Source: Gammaproteobacteria bacterium
Lineage (GTDB): Bacteria > Pseudomonadota > Gammaproteobacteria > Eutrophobiales > Eutrophobiaceae
DNA: 53,572 nt
Assembly (NCBI GenBank): GCA_021773235.1
Contig: JAJFKL010000014.1
Location: 1-53,572, forward strand
Reading direction: 5' to 3'
Shown: positions 1 through 8,673 of the stretch, in pieces
How the letters are laid out: every line of letters begins with the position of its first letter
Numbering within the stretch: the stretch's first letter is position 1
The notes under the pieces: model-generated
Seen by the model: only the letters and a program-made list of their open reading frames with translations
Told to the model about the DNA's origin: nothing
Database searches by the model: none
Translations under genes and position numbers: made by a program

Positions 1-151
1 CATCGACCTTTTCTGCTATACGAAGTTGGCCACTGTCGAGTTTCCAGATGATCTCTTCAACGGCATCTTTGATTTCTTTGTTTGCTGAATCAATTTCGAT
101 CTCGGCGCGGTTTTCAAATGCATCATTGATTATGTTTTCTATATCGCTCAT
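1..151 (-). CDS. dapD: Tetrahydrodipicolinate N-succinyltransferase, N-terminal part (partial)
   Basis: Reading the minus strand from the ATG at 151 gives about 50 residues before the window edge. They begin MSDIENIINDAFENRAEI and continue through a segment ending LDSGQLRIAEKVD, which matches the start of DapD (succinyl-CoA:tetrahydrodipicolinate N-succinyltransferase). In this family the N-terminal helical domain precedes a left-handed beta-helix catalytic domain, which lies outside the window. A good ribosome site (AGGA) lies 9 to 12 bases before the ATG. The next gene upstream on the same strand is dapC, which encodes the following step of the succinylase branch of lysine and meso-diaminopimelate synthesis, so the two probably form one transcript. 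Only the 5' end is visible. Confidence 0.88.
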   Translation of the reverse strand, partial: MSDIENIINDAFENRAEIEIDSANKEIKDAVEEIIWKLDSGQLRIAEKVD

Positions 152-168
152 GTGTTTTTCCTAAAGTA

Positions 169-1371
169 TTAATATGTAGTTTGTATAAATTGTTTAATTC
201 GGTTTGCGGCTTCGGTGCATTCTTCTACTGCTGCTACCAATGCTATGCGAGCGCGGTTCCTGCCGGGATTAATACCGCCACTATCGCGGGATAAATAAGA
301 GCCAGGTAATACTTTGACATTCTCGCTTGTATATAAATTTCTTGCAAAGTCTGTGTCGGAGCAGGGCAGTTCTGGCCAGAGGTAGAAACTGGCAGGTGGT
401 GGTGTGACTTCTAGTACTGGTTTTAGTATTTCACAGACTTGAGTGAATTTTTCTCTGTATTGATCCCTATTATGTTTGACGTGCATTTCATCACCCCAGG
501 CAGCAATACTGGCTTTCTGTGTGTGCAATGGCATAGCACAACCATGATAGGTTCGATATCTAAGGAATTGCTCAATTAATGCACTGTCACCAGCGACAAA
601 GCCGGAACGTAAACCGGGCACATTCGAGCGTTTGGAGAGACTGTGAAAAACCAGACAACGTTTGAATTCTGAATTGCCTAATTGATTCGCATACTCAAGC
701 AATCCGACCGGTGGTTGATTCTCATATGGATAAATTTCGGAATAACACTCGTCAGAAGCGATAACGAAGTCGTATTTTTCGGCCAATGCCATTAATTCTT
801 TGACTGATGCTAAATCAACTACTGCACCAGTGGGATTTCCGGGTGAACATAAATAGATAAGTTGGCACCGTTGCCAGATGTCTTCTGGTACTGATGATAA
901 ATCAGGGATGAAGTCGTTATCTTCAGTACAGTTTAAATAATATGGCTCAGCTCCCGCGAGTAATGCGGCACCTTCATAGATTTGATAAAAAGGATTCGGT
1001 AATACGATTACGGGCGTACCTGAATCTTTATTGACCAGCGTTTGAGCGATAGCAAACAAGGCTTCTCGCGTACCACTCACCGGCAGGACATTCTTCTCTG
1101 CGCTTACTGACGTTAGTGGTAGCTTAAATCGTTGGCATAACCATTTAGCAATCGCTTCACGTAGTTCAATCGACCCACGAGTTGTGGGGTAGTTAGCCAC
1201 ATCACCCAAATTCGCTTTTAATGCATCCAGTATAAAGTCTGGTGTGGGGTGTTTAGGTTCGCCAATCGCAAGACTGATTGCCGATTTATCCGGGTTAACG
1301 GACGTATCTTCGAGTAACTTAGTTAGTCGCTCAAATGGGTAAGCATGTAAATTTTTCAGTCCTGAATTCAT
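169..1371 (-). CDS. dapC: Succinyldiaminopimelate aminotransferase
   Basis: A 400-residue fold-type I PLP aminotransferase. It moves an amino group from glutamate to N-succinyl-2-amino-6-ketopimelate in the cytoplasm. Visible motifs are the N-terminal YPFERL segment, the SPGNPTG turn (about 176-182), the SDECY motif (about 207) and the SLSK motif whose Lys247 should form the Schiff base. Length and the N-terminal pattern fit the proteobacterial DapC family rather than general aspartate aminotransferases. It ends 17 bases before the dapD start on the same strand, supporting a dapC-dapD operon. No clear ribosome site precedes the ATG. Only 22 bases separate its start from the divergent transporter gene, so its promoter must overlap that gene. 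Confidence 0.9.
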   Translation of the reverse strand: MNSGLKNLHAYPFERLTKLLEDTSVNPDKSAISLAIGEPKHPTPDFILDALKANLGDVANYPTTRGSIELREAIAKWLCQRFKLPLTSVSAEKNVLPVSGTREALFAIAQTLVNKDSGTPVIVLPNPFYQIYEGAALLAGAEPYYLNCTEDNDFIPDLSSVPEDIWQRCQLIYLCSPGNPTGAVVDLASVKELMALAEKYDFVIASDECYSEIYPYENQPPVGLLEYANQLGNSEFKRCLVFHSLSKRSNVPGLRSGFVAGDSALIEQFLRYRTYHGCAMPLHTQKASIAAWGDEMHVKHNRDQYREKFTQVCEILKPVLEVTPPPASFYLWPELPCSDTDFARNLYTSENVKVLPGSYLSRDSGGINPGRNRARIALVAAVEECTEAANRIKQFIQTTY

Positions 1372-1393
1372 TAAAGGTAGTGATTAGTTAATA

Positions 1394-2344
1394 ATGGCGA
1401 AAAAGGCGGCTAAGTATATGCGATCAATTCCCTCATCCCAACCAACATCACAACACTTTCCAGCATTATCTTGCATGGTCGCTGCTGTCCTGTGGGGATT
1501 ACTTTGGTATCCACTCAGGTTATTGGAAGAGATGGGGGTTCCGGGGCTATGGTCGACGTTGATTATCTATTGTTCTGCTATGATATTTCTTCTTCCGACT
1601 TGCTGGCGTTGGCGAGCTGATTTCTTACGGCGTAAAACGGACTATATGCTTGTTGGGGTTTTCTCTGGTTGGGCAAATATTGCCTTTATTCTGGCCATGT
1701 TGGAGGGGGAAGTTGTCCGGGTATTATTGTTGTTTTATCTGTCTCCAATATGGGCGATTTTGTTAGCTTATTTCATATTAGGTGAGCGTTTAACCAAGGC
1801 AGGTCTAGTGGCATTAGTCTTGGCAATGTTGGGTGCAGCGTTGATGTTATGGAATCCTGATTTGATTGACCTCAACACAATGAGTCTGGCAGATTTCTAC
1901 GCGATTACCTCGGGTATGGCATTTGCTGTAACGAATGTTGTGCTCAGAAAGATTGGGGACGTTCCTATCGGCATGAAAATGGGACCGGCATGGTTAGGTG
2001 TGATTGTTCTTACCTTATGTGGATTATTGATTGCGCAGCCTCAACTACCAGAGATAACAATCCAATCAGGTGTATTTGCCTTCTTGATAGGTTTTCCAAT
2101 GATGACTGTGCTGACATGGACGGCACAATATGGCGTTACTTTTCTGCCTATTCAACGCTCCTCAGTGATATTTTTACTGGAGATTGTAGCCGGTGCGGTA
2201 TCCGCAGCGTTATTGACAGACGAAATTGTTAGCAATATTGAATACATCGGAGGTGCATTAATTATATTTGCCGGATTAATTAGTGTTATTAAGGAAAAAA
2301 ATGGCGATATCAGTGCCTATGAGTCGTCCCCAACGAAAAGTTGA
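1394..2344 (+). CDS. DMT/EamA-family transporter (10-TM drug/metabolite exporter)
   Basis: A 316-residue integral membrane protein with about ten hydrophobic helices arranged as two EamA repeats (roughly 24-152 and 165-300). The repeats are typical: WGLLWYPLR near the start, then a helix pair with a LAYFILGERLT loop, where a Glu after the fourth helix is a family hallmark. The second half ends with a matching ALLTDEIVS loop. Family members export or exchange metabolites, amino acids or nucleotide precursors; the substrate cannot be read here. The first ATG is used, but an alternative ATG at 1418 (MRSIPSS) would remove eight basic residues. It is divergent from dapC by 22 bases. Its 3' end is 59 bases from leuB. 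Confidence 0.8.
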   Translation: MAKKAAKYMRSIPSSQPTSQHFPALSCMVAAVLWGLLWYPLRLLEEMGVPGLWSTLIIYCSAMIFLLPTCWRWRADFLRRKTDYMLVGVFSGWANIAFILAMLEGEVVRVLLLFYLSPIWAILLAYFILGERLTKAGLVALVLAMLGAALMLWNPDLIDLNTMSLADFYAITSGMAFAVTNVVLRKIGDVPIGMKMGPAWLGVIVLTLCGLLIAQPQLPEITIQSGVFAFLIGFPMMTVLTWTAQYGVTFLPIQRSSVIFLLEIVAGAVSAALLTDEIVSNIEYIGGALIIFAGLISVIKEKNGDISAYESSPTKS

Positions 2345-2403
2345 TGTATGCTTTGCGCCCGTTAAAAATAGCGTGCTTTTTATTACTTGGAATTTATTAA
2401 AAC

Positions 2404-3492
2404 GTGACTAAAAAAATCTTGATATTACCCGGTGACGGTATCGGTCCAGAGATCGTAGCCCAGGCTGAAAAAGTGCTGGCCTTTTTGATTAATGAACGTG
2501 GTTTCGATTTGGAGATAGAGCATGGTTTGCTTGGCGGCAGTGCTGTTGATGCGACTGGTTCTCCTTTCCCGGACGAAACCCTGAATCAGGCAAAGTCTGC
2601 TGCAGCTATTTTATTAGGTGCCGTTGGTGGCCCAAAATGGGAGTCTATTGAACGCTCTATACGCCCGGAACGTGGATTATTGGGGATTCGCTCCAGCCTT
2701 GAATTATTTGCTAACTTACGTCCAGCGGTACTGTTTCCACAACTGGCAGAGGCTTCAACACTGAAGGAAGAAGTCGTCAGTGATCTCGATATTATGTTTG
2801 TCAGAGAACTTACCGGAGGTATCTATTTTGGCGAACCGCGTGGCATAAAAACGCTCGATGATGGACAACGACAAGGCTTTAATACACTTGTCTATAGTGA
2901 GAGTGAGATTGAACGGATAGCGCGGACTGCATTTGATGTCGCAAGTAAACGTCAAGGACGCGTTTGTTCGGTCGATAAGGCAAATGTATTAGAAGCAACC
3001 GAATTATGGCGCGAAGTCGTTAGCAGTGTTGCCAAAGATTATCCTGATGTTGAATTACAACATATGTACGTCGATAACGCGGCAATGCAATTGGTTCGCG
3101 CGCCAAAACAATTTGATGTGATCGTTACTACCAATATGTTCGGCGATATATTGTCTGATTTGGCGTCAATGTTAACCGGCTCGATTGGCATGTTACCGTC
3201 TGCATCCTTGGCCAGTGATGGAAGTGGGATGTATGAACCGAGTCATGGTTCGGCTCCTGATATTGCGGGACAGAATATAGCCAACCCATTAGCGACGATA
3301 TTGTCTTTATCAATGCTACTACGCTATTCGCTTTCTGAAGTTCAGGCAGCGGACCAAATTGAACAAGCAGTGAGCCAGGTATTGTCAGATGGATTCAGAA
3401 CTAAAGATATTCATTCTGATGGGATGAATTGTGTGGGTACAAATGAAATGGGTGATGCGGTAGTTAAGGCGTTGTCATCAATTGTTAACTAG
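2404..3492 (+). CDS. leuB: 3-isopropylmalate dehydrogenase
   Basis: A 362-residue protein, close to the usual 360. It oxidises and decarboxylates 3-isopropylmalate to 2-oxoisocaproate with NAD+ in leucine synthesis. The N-terminus has the GDGIGPE signature at 10-16. The substrate site is visible as [13 protein letters not shown], the [14 protein letters not shown] segment with the active-site Tyr, and DKANVLE with the active-site Lys. The C-terminal half has [11 protein letters not shown] and a GSAPDIAG loop. The start is GTG with only a weak ribosome site. In many relatives leuC and leuD lie immediately upstream; here that place holds the EamA transporter, so isopropylmalate isomerase must be encoded elsewhere. 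Confidence 0.96.
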   Translation: MTKKILILPGDGIGPEIVAQAEKVLAFLINERGFDLEIEHGLLGGSAVDATGSPFPDETLNQAKSAAAILLGAVGGPKWESIERSIRPERGLLGIRSSLELFANLRPAVLFPQLAEASTLKEEVVSDLDIMFVRELTGGIYFGEPRGIKTLDDGQRQGFNTLVYSESEIERIARTAFDVASKRQGRVCSVDKANVLEATELWREVVSSVAKDYPDVELQHMYVDNAAMQLVRAPKQFDVIVTTNMFGDILSDLASMLTGSIGMLPSASLASDGSGMYEPSHGSAPDIAGQNIANPLATILSLSMLLRYSLSEVQAADQIEQAVSQVLSDGFRTKDIHSDGMNCVGTNEMGDAVVKALSSIVN

Positions 3493-3522
3493 AATTTATA
3501 TAAGCAATTTTAAAGAAGTGTT

Positions 3523-4548
3523 ATGACTGAGAAAAAATACAATGTTGCCGTTGTTGGTGCCACCGGTGCTGTTGGCGAAACCATGTTGTCTATTTTGGAA
3601 CAACGTGATTTTCCTGTTGGAGAAGTATATGCCTTGGCGAGTAGTCGATCAGCGGGCAAACGAATTCAATTCAAAGGTAAGCAACTAGTCGTTGAAGACC
3701 TTGAAACATTTGATTTTAGCAATGTACAAATAGGCCTTTTTTCTCCGGGCGCTTCTGTGTCTGCTATTCATGCGCCACGTGCGACTGAGGCAGGTTGTGT
3801 CGTTGTGGATAATACTTCCCAATTTCGTTATGACGATGATATTCCATTGGTCGTTCCTGAAGTAAATCCTCACGCAGTTGCTGATTACAAGAACAGAGGC
3901 ATTATTGCTAACCCAAATTGTTCCACCATTCAAATGATGGTGGCATTAAAACCAATCTATGATGCGGTTGGGATAGAAAGAATCAATGTCTGTACCTATC
4001 AAGCGGTGTCGGGGACAGGTAAAGAAGCAATAGAAGAGTTGGCAAAACAAACTGCAAACCTTTTGAACGTAAAAGATATTGAATGTGAGGTGTATCCAAA
4101 ACAGATTGCCTTTAATGTCTTACCTCATATCGATTCATTTCAAGATAATGGCTATACCAAAGAAGAGATGAAGATGGTTTGGGAAACACGGAAGATTTTT
4201 GAGGATGACTCAATTCAAGTCAATCCGACTGCTGTAAGAGTACCTGTTTTTTATGGTCATTCAGAAGCTGTGCACATTGAGACCAAAGAAAAGATCGATG
4301 TTACTACGGCCAGAAAACTGCTTGAAGAAATGCCCGGAGTGGCAGTGATTGATGAGCATGCAGATGGGGGTTATCCGACGGCTGTTACCGAAGCAGCTGG
4401 AGAGGATCCTGTCTATGTTGGGCGTCTTAGAGAAGACATTTCTCACCCTCGCGGATTGGACATGTGGGTGGTTTCTGACAACGTCCGCAAAGGTGCGGCA
4501 TTAAATAGTGTTCAAATCGCTGAAATTCTGGTAAAACACTACTTATAA
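3523..4548 (+). CDS. asd: Aspartate-semialdehyde dehydrogenase
   Basis: A 341-residue NADPH-dependent enzyme that reduces aspartyl-4-phosphate to aspartate semialdehyde, the branch point to lysine/DAP, threonine and methionine. The N-terminal GATGAVG motif (13-19) binds the cofactor. The catalytic Cys is in NPNCST (Cys133) and the general-acid His in YGHSEAV (His246). Length and these motifs fit the shorter Asd type found in Legionella, Pseudomonas and Vibrio rather than the E. coli type of about 367. It is a true Asd and not a Usg-1-like paralogue, because the Cys is kept. It lies 30 bases after leuB. A weak AAGAAGTG ribosome site precedes the ATG. It feeds dapC/dapD at the left end of the window. 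Confidence 0.95.
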   Translation: MTEKKYNVAVVGATGAVGETMLSILEQRDFPVGEVYALASSRSAGKRIQFKGKQLVVEDLETFDFSNVQIGLFSPGASVSAIHAPRATEAGCVVVDNTSQFRYDDDIPLVVPEVNPHAVADYKNRGIIANPNCSTIQMMVALKPIYDAVGIERINVCTYQAVSGTGKEAIEELAKQTANLLNVKDIECEVYPKQIAFNVLPHIDSFQDNGYTKEEMKMVWETRKIFEDDSIQVNPTAVRVPVFYGHSEAVHIETKEKIDVTTARKLLEEMPGVAVIDEHADGGYPTAVTEAAGEDPVYVGRLREDISHPRGLDMWVVSDNVRKGAALNSVQIAEILVKHYL

Positions 4549-4704
4549 ACTATAGTTATCGGTTATATGTAAAGGACATTCGCAAGTTCTAAAGTGCTAA
4601 AAATCGATAATAAATAGCGTTAAATTACATTCAAAAATATGTAAAAAAATGCAGTATTTGGGAATATATTTAATATATAAAACAATAACATAGCGTATAA
4701 ACTG

Positions 4705-5088
4705 ATGGGTGTATACAAAATATTATTTAAGCTCTTGATGTTCTCTTTTTTGGGGCTCTATGCTGTTTCAGGCTATTCACTAGCGCTGTCTGAGGCTGAG
4801 TTGAAATCTTATTTAAATCAGCCACTTGATGTCAGAATCGAATTGAAAACGGACGAAGCAGCCGACATAGATGAACTCAAGGTTGAGATAACACAATCGG
4901 TTGAAAACTATACTTCCCACTACCAATTGAAATACGAAGTTTTAAAGAGCGGTGGGGTAAATATACTCAAGATAACCAGTAGTGATGTTGTTCGTGAGCC
5001 CATTGTCGAATTTACATTAGATATTGGTTGGTCTGATGGTCATGTGGTTAGAGACTATTCTTTTTTAATTGATCCGCCGCGCAAATGA
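4705..5088 (+). CDS. Stand-alone FimV N-terminal-domain-like exported protein
   Basis: A 127-residue protein with a signal peptide (basic residues at 5 and 9, hydrophobic 10-28) followed by one globular domain. The domain aligns by eye with the N-terminal domain of the FimV protein encoded next: both start with a short SxAELKSYLNQPLDVRIEL / NSALNEPFDARVQL-type strand, share an EP(I/F)(V/L)xFxxxIxWSxG(H/R) segment and end in a (S/T)xLxDPP motif. So it is a paralogue of FimV's periplasmic domain without the LysM, membrane or cytoplasmic parts. The function is unknown; it may act with FimV in the periplasm. No ribosome site is obvious at the ATG; ATG at 4738 is an alternative but would shorten the signal peptide. 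It ends 22 bases before the chosen fimV start. Confidence 0.75.
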   Translation: MGVYKILFKLLMFSFLGLYAVSGYSLALSEAELKSYLNQPLDVRIELKTDEAADIDELKVEITQSVENYTSHYQLKYEVLKSGGVNILKITSSDVVREPIVEFTLDIGWSDGHVVRDYSFLIDPPRK

Positions 5089-5110
5089 TTTCAAGGAAAT
5101 TGAAGTAAAA

Positions 5111-8100
5111 ATGAAACGTAAAATTTATATCGTCATCTTATTAGCTTTAGCGCCTACTTTAGTTAATGCACTAGGCTTAGGTAATCTTGATTTAAATTCA
5201 GCATTAAATGAGCCCTTTGATGCAAGAGTTCAATTGCTTTCCCCTACTGCGGATGAGCTTGATTCACTTACTGTTGGTTTGGCTGACAGCGAAGCTTTTG
5301 CTAGAGCTAAAATTGATCGTCCATTTATATTAAGTAATCTTAAGTTTGCTTTACGCCGATCACCTGACGATGGACCTGATTACATTCGTGTATTCAGTCA
5401 AGAACCGATTCGTGAGCCGTTTTTAAATTTCTTAGTAGAAATCAGTTGGTCAAATGGACGGTTATTCCGTGAATATACGGTATTACTTGATCCACCACTC
5501 TACGATCCTAATGCACGCGCTAGTGAATTTACTCAGGATCAGTCTACTAGCTATACTGCTGAGCCAGTAGTTGAAGCTGTTACTATCGATGACCCTGATC
5601 ACAAGGTTGTGTACGCGAACGATTATGAGCAATCAAGCAGCCCAACAACTGCTTCGCCAAATATAAATTATTCGGGTGGTGATTATGGCCCGACAGAACA
5701 GTCGGATACATTATGGTCTATCGCATCATCAATGCGCCCAGATTCATCGATCAGTGTGAATCAAATGATGTCTGCCTTATTACGCGCAAACCCGGATGCA
5801 TTTTTTAATCAAAACATAAATGGTTTAAAGCGTGGTCAGATACTACGCATGCCGACTGAAAGCGAGATTAATGCACTTTCTAATGCTCAAGCTTTAGCAG
5901 AGGTTCAGTCACAACATGCTGCTTGGGATGGTATTAAAGATAATTTATCCAGCGCGGTTAATGAACGTCCAGAGGTAAGCTCGGTTCCAGAATCACCGGA
6001 CACAACTGCAGATGAAACTACAGAAACTATTGAAGCTGCTGTCGAGTCTGACCCGGAATTAAAACTAGTGGCAGCAGAGGAGACTGGTGAAGCAACACAA
6101 CAGGTTTCCAGTGTCGATGCTGGACAGGGCGAAGACTTAATATTGGCTCAAGAATCTATTCAGGCATTAACTCATGAAAATATGGAGTTGAAGGATCGTC
6201 TACAGGAATCTGAAGCTTTACTAGAAGACCTTAAACGTTTGTTGTCACTTAAAGATGATGAGCTAGCCGCACTTCAAGGACAGGTGATTGAAGAACCTGA
6301 CATGGCTGAAGAAGAAGTTGAGTTTGTTGATGAAGAAATGATGTCCGATGTTGAAGAGGAGGCTGTTTTAGAAGATGAAGAAGAGCTTCTTGAAGATACC
6401 GAAGACGAGGCTGTAGAAGAAGATACCGCAATGGAAGCTGCGGAAGATGAAATGCTAGTCGAAGATGAAGAAGAACTTGGAACAGTTGAAGAAGAGGAAG
6501 TTATTGATGTAATCGAAACTGAACCTGCATCAAGTTCTGCTGGCATTATGGGTATGGTCGATCAATACCTTGGTCCTGTTAAAGAGATGCTACTTGGCAA
6601 CCCAATGATCGGAATGGCCATAGCAGGTGTTCTTGTTCTGTTAATCCTGATAATTGTAATAATGAAATTCAGGAAAGAGCCGGCTGAAACAATAGATTTA
6701 GACGCAATGACGGAAGAGGCGTTCCCTGATTTTGATTCAGGTGATATGGGTGCTACTGGCGATGAAGCACCGGATTCAGAAGCGGTGACTGTTTTACCAC
6801 CTGATTCAGAAGCTGAAACTGCAATGCCTGAAGCGTCAGTAGACTTGGACATAGAAGAGGAAGCTGCACCAATAGTCGAAGAAGCTGCTCCAATCGAAGA
6901 AGAAGAGCCTGATGAAGACCCCATGCAAGAAGTTAATACTTATCTTGCATTTGAACAATTCGATCAAGCAGAAGAATTTGTGCGCAATGCTATAAATGAC
7001 ACGCCTGATAATGCTGAGTATCACACGAAATTACTGGAAGTATTTTATACCTCAGGCAATAAGAAAGGTTACGAGGAAGAAGCCAAGATCTTACATGATA
7101 AATTTGGCGAAACTAACGAACATTGGAATATGGCTGTCGCTATGTGGTCAGAAATGTCTCCTAATCGAGCTCTGTTTGAAGAAGGCGCGGACGATGAAGA
7201 CGATGATGCAGATAACACAGGTGGGTTTGTTGACGTAACAGCTGATGATGAGGCAGGAAGTGAAGATGCAGGTCTTGATTTCGATATAGGTGGTGCTGAA
7301 GAATCACCCGCTGATGAAGGCATGCTAGATATTACCGGAGCTGATGAAGGTGAAGGCATGTTAGATCTCACAGCATCAGACGAAGCTGAAGACATGCTGG
7401 ATGTGACTGCTGCTGTGGGTCTTGAAGAAGTTGATGATGTTGTAAATGAAGCAGCTGAGGATGTGCTTGATATCTCTGGCGCAGGCGGTGACGATCTACT
7501 GGATTTGACGGCGAGTGAGGAACCTGCAGGAGATGATTTATTGGATGTGACTGCAGCTATCGGTCTTGATGAAGTTGACGATGCAGCAAATAACGATTCT
7601 GAAGATGTGCTTGATATCTCTAGTGCTGGTGGTGATGATTTATTGGATGTGACTTCGGCTGCAAATCTTGACTTAGATTCTGAAGAAGATTTATTAGATG
7701 TAACCGCTGCTACAAGTGCTGGTGCGGATAGTTCTGAGCTGCTTGGTCTTAACATAGAACCTGAATCAGAAAGCCTTGAAATTGATATTCCAGAAGAGAA
7801 TGAAACTGTAGAGCTTGATATGGGTGTTGTTGACAATGAAGCAACAGTAGAAATGCCAACAAGCGAAGATGACAATGTACTTGATTTCGATCTTGGTTCT
7901 AATGATGAGGATGAAAGTCTTGAAATTGAAGCAAGCGAGCCAGAGGATGCCGGTTTAGAAATCGATTTAGGTGTGCCTGAATTAGAATCTTCTGAAGCAG
8001 AAGATGTAGGCTTGGATATTGGCTTAGATATGCCAGAAGAAGATGAACCTATTAGACTTGATGCAGAAGATGAAGGTGAGATTTCACTTGATTTTGATAT

Positions 8101-8551
8101 GGGTGAAGATGACGGTATAGAGCTTGATCTTTCGGCCGAAGCGGCTGATGAAACACCTGAGTTAGATATGGATATTGCATCTGAAGAAGAAACGGTTCAG
8201 GTTGACAGTGCAGACATGGAATTTGAGTTAACCATGGATGACACGCCTGAAGTGTCACTCGAAGATGATGCCAGTCTTAATCTAGATGAAACGGTTGAAA
8301 TTCCAAAGAGTGTTGATCTGTCTGTTGACGATGACGATGACGATGACGATGAGCATACTGTCTTTGTACCGAGAGCAGCACAACCAGAAGAACAAACTGC
8401 GGAAGATGAAATTGCTACTAAGTTGGATCTTGCAAAGGCCTATGTTGAATTAGGAGATAAAGATAGTGCCAAGACTATTCTGGATGAAGTTATGGCCGAT
8501 GGAAATGATGAGCAGCGAAAACAAGCCGAAGACCTAATAGGTCAGGTTTAG
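5111..8551 (+). CDS. fimV: FimV/HubP-family pole-organising LysM protein
   Basis: With the start chosen here (MKRKIYIVILL) the protein has 1146 residues; a longer frame from 5069 would overlap the preceding gene and spoil the signal peptide. Order of parts: signal peptide 1-19, FimV N-domain to about 135, LysM-like peptidoglycan-binding region about 195-247, coiled coil about 347-391, very acidic stretch, membrane helix about 499-519, a long Asp/Glu-rich cytoplasmic region with LLDVTAA-type repeats, and the C-terminal FimV domain (about 1098-1146, helical, TPR-like) containing LAKAYVELGD. Family members mark the cell pole and support type IV pili, chemotaxis and flagella placement. Position between asd and truA is the classic one. 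The internal repeats vary in this family. Confidence 0.92.
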   Translation: MKRKIYIVILLALAPTLVNALGLGNLDLNSALNEPFDARVQLLSPTADELDSLTVGLADSEAFARAKIDRPFILSNLKFALRRSPDDGPDYIRVFSQEPIREPFLNFLVEISWSNGRLFREYTVLLDPPLYDPNARASEFTQDQSTSYTAEPVVEAVTIDDPDHKVVYANDYEQSSSPTTASPNINYSGGDYGPTEQSDTLWSIASSMRPDSSISVNQMMSALLRANPDAFFNQNINGLKRGQILRMPTESEINALSNAQALAEVQSQHAAWDGIKDNLSSAVNERPEVSSVPESPDTTADETTETIEAAVESDPELKLVAAEETGEATQQVSSVDAGQGEDLILAQESIQALTHENMELKDRLQESEALLEDLKRLLSLKDDELAALQGQVIEEPDMAEEEVEFVDEEMMSDVEEEAVLEDEEELLEDTEDEAVEEDTAMEAAEDEMLVEDEEELGTVEEEEVIDVIETEPASSSAGIMGMVDQYLGPVKEMLLGNPMIGMAIAGVLVLLILIIVIMKFRKEPAETIDLDAMTEEAFPDFDSGDMGATGDEAPDSEAVTVLPPDSEAETAMPEASVDLDIEEEAAPIVEEAAPIEEEEPDEDPMQEVNTYLAFEQFDQAEEFVRNAINDTPDNAEYHTKLLEVFYTSGNKKGYEEEAKILHDKFGETNEHWNMAVAMWSEMSPNRALFEEGADDEDDDADNTGGFVDVTADDEAGSEDAGLDFDIGGAEESPADEGMLDITGADEGEGMLDLTASDEAEDMLDVTAAVGLEEVDDVVNEAAEDVLDISGAGGDDLLDLTASEEPAGDDLLDVTAAIGLDEVDDAANNDSEDVLDISSAGGDDLLDVTSAANLDLDSEEDLLDVTAATSAGADSSELLGLNIEPESESLEIDIPEENETVELDMGVVDNEATVEMPTSEDDNVLDFDLGSNDEDESLEIEASEPEDAGLEIDLGVPELESSEAEDVGLDIGLDMPEEDEPIRLDAEDEGEISLDFDMGEDDGIELDLSAEAADETPELDMDIASEEETVQVDSADMEFELTMDDTPEVSLEDDASLNLDETVEIPKSVDLSVDDDDDDDDEHTVFVPRAAQPEEQTAEDEIATKLDLAKAYVELGDKDSAKTILDEVMADGNDEQRKQAEDLIGQV
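7394..7660 (+). repeat. 144-bp in-frame tandem duplication inside fimV
   Basis: The codons for LLDVT occur at spacings of 102, 42 and 102 bases (Asp codons at 7400, 7502, 7544 and 7646), so a 144-base (48-codon) unit is present nearly twice. Each unit encodes a DVTAAxGLxEVDD block followed by EDVLDISxAGGDDLLD. It keeps the reading frame. Similar shorter LDIT/LDLT blocks flank it. Confidence 0.8.
8327..8350 (+). repeat. Hexanucleotide GACGAT x4 microsatellite in fimV
   Basis: Four exact copies of GACGAT encode an uninterrupted Asp run in the cytoplasmic part of FimV. Because the unit is six bases, slippage would change the number of Asp residues but not the frame. Confidence 0.85.
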
Positions 8552-8566
8552 AAAAACATAAATTGA

Positions 8567-8622
8567 ATGCTGAATTATTTAATTAGAAGTACTCGTATAT
8601 TAATAATTAAGTAATTCAGCAT
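8567..8622. terminator. Long AT-rich inverted repeat between fimV and truA
   Basis: Two 18-base arms (8567-8584 and 8605-8622) are complementary with a single G-U type mismatch, enclosing a 20-base loop. It begins 16 bases after the fimV stop and is followed by an AT-rich stretch. It could end fimV transcription or set an mRNA 3' end, with partial read-through to truA. The stem is AT-rich and unlike a classic GC-rich terminator. Confidence 0.5.
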
Positions 8623-8673
8623 AGTTATATTAACTTTATTATTAGCGTTAATTATTAGCGTGGCCAGTCCAGA

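Noticed and set aside
7069..7875. A 268-codon open frame on the minus strand within fimV, very Ser-rich
   Set aside because: It is the mirror of the Asp/Glu-rich codons (GAA, GAT, GCA) of fimV; composition is low-complexity Ser/Ala with no start signal. The same holds for the smaller antisense frames at 6274-6546 and 6562-6924.
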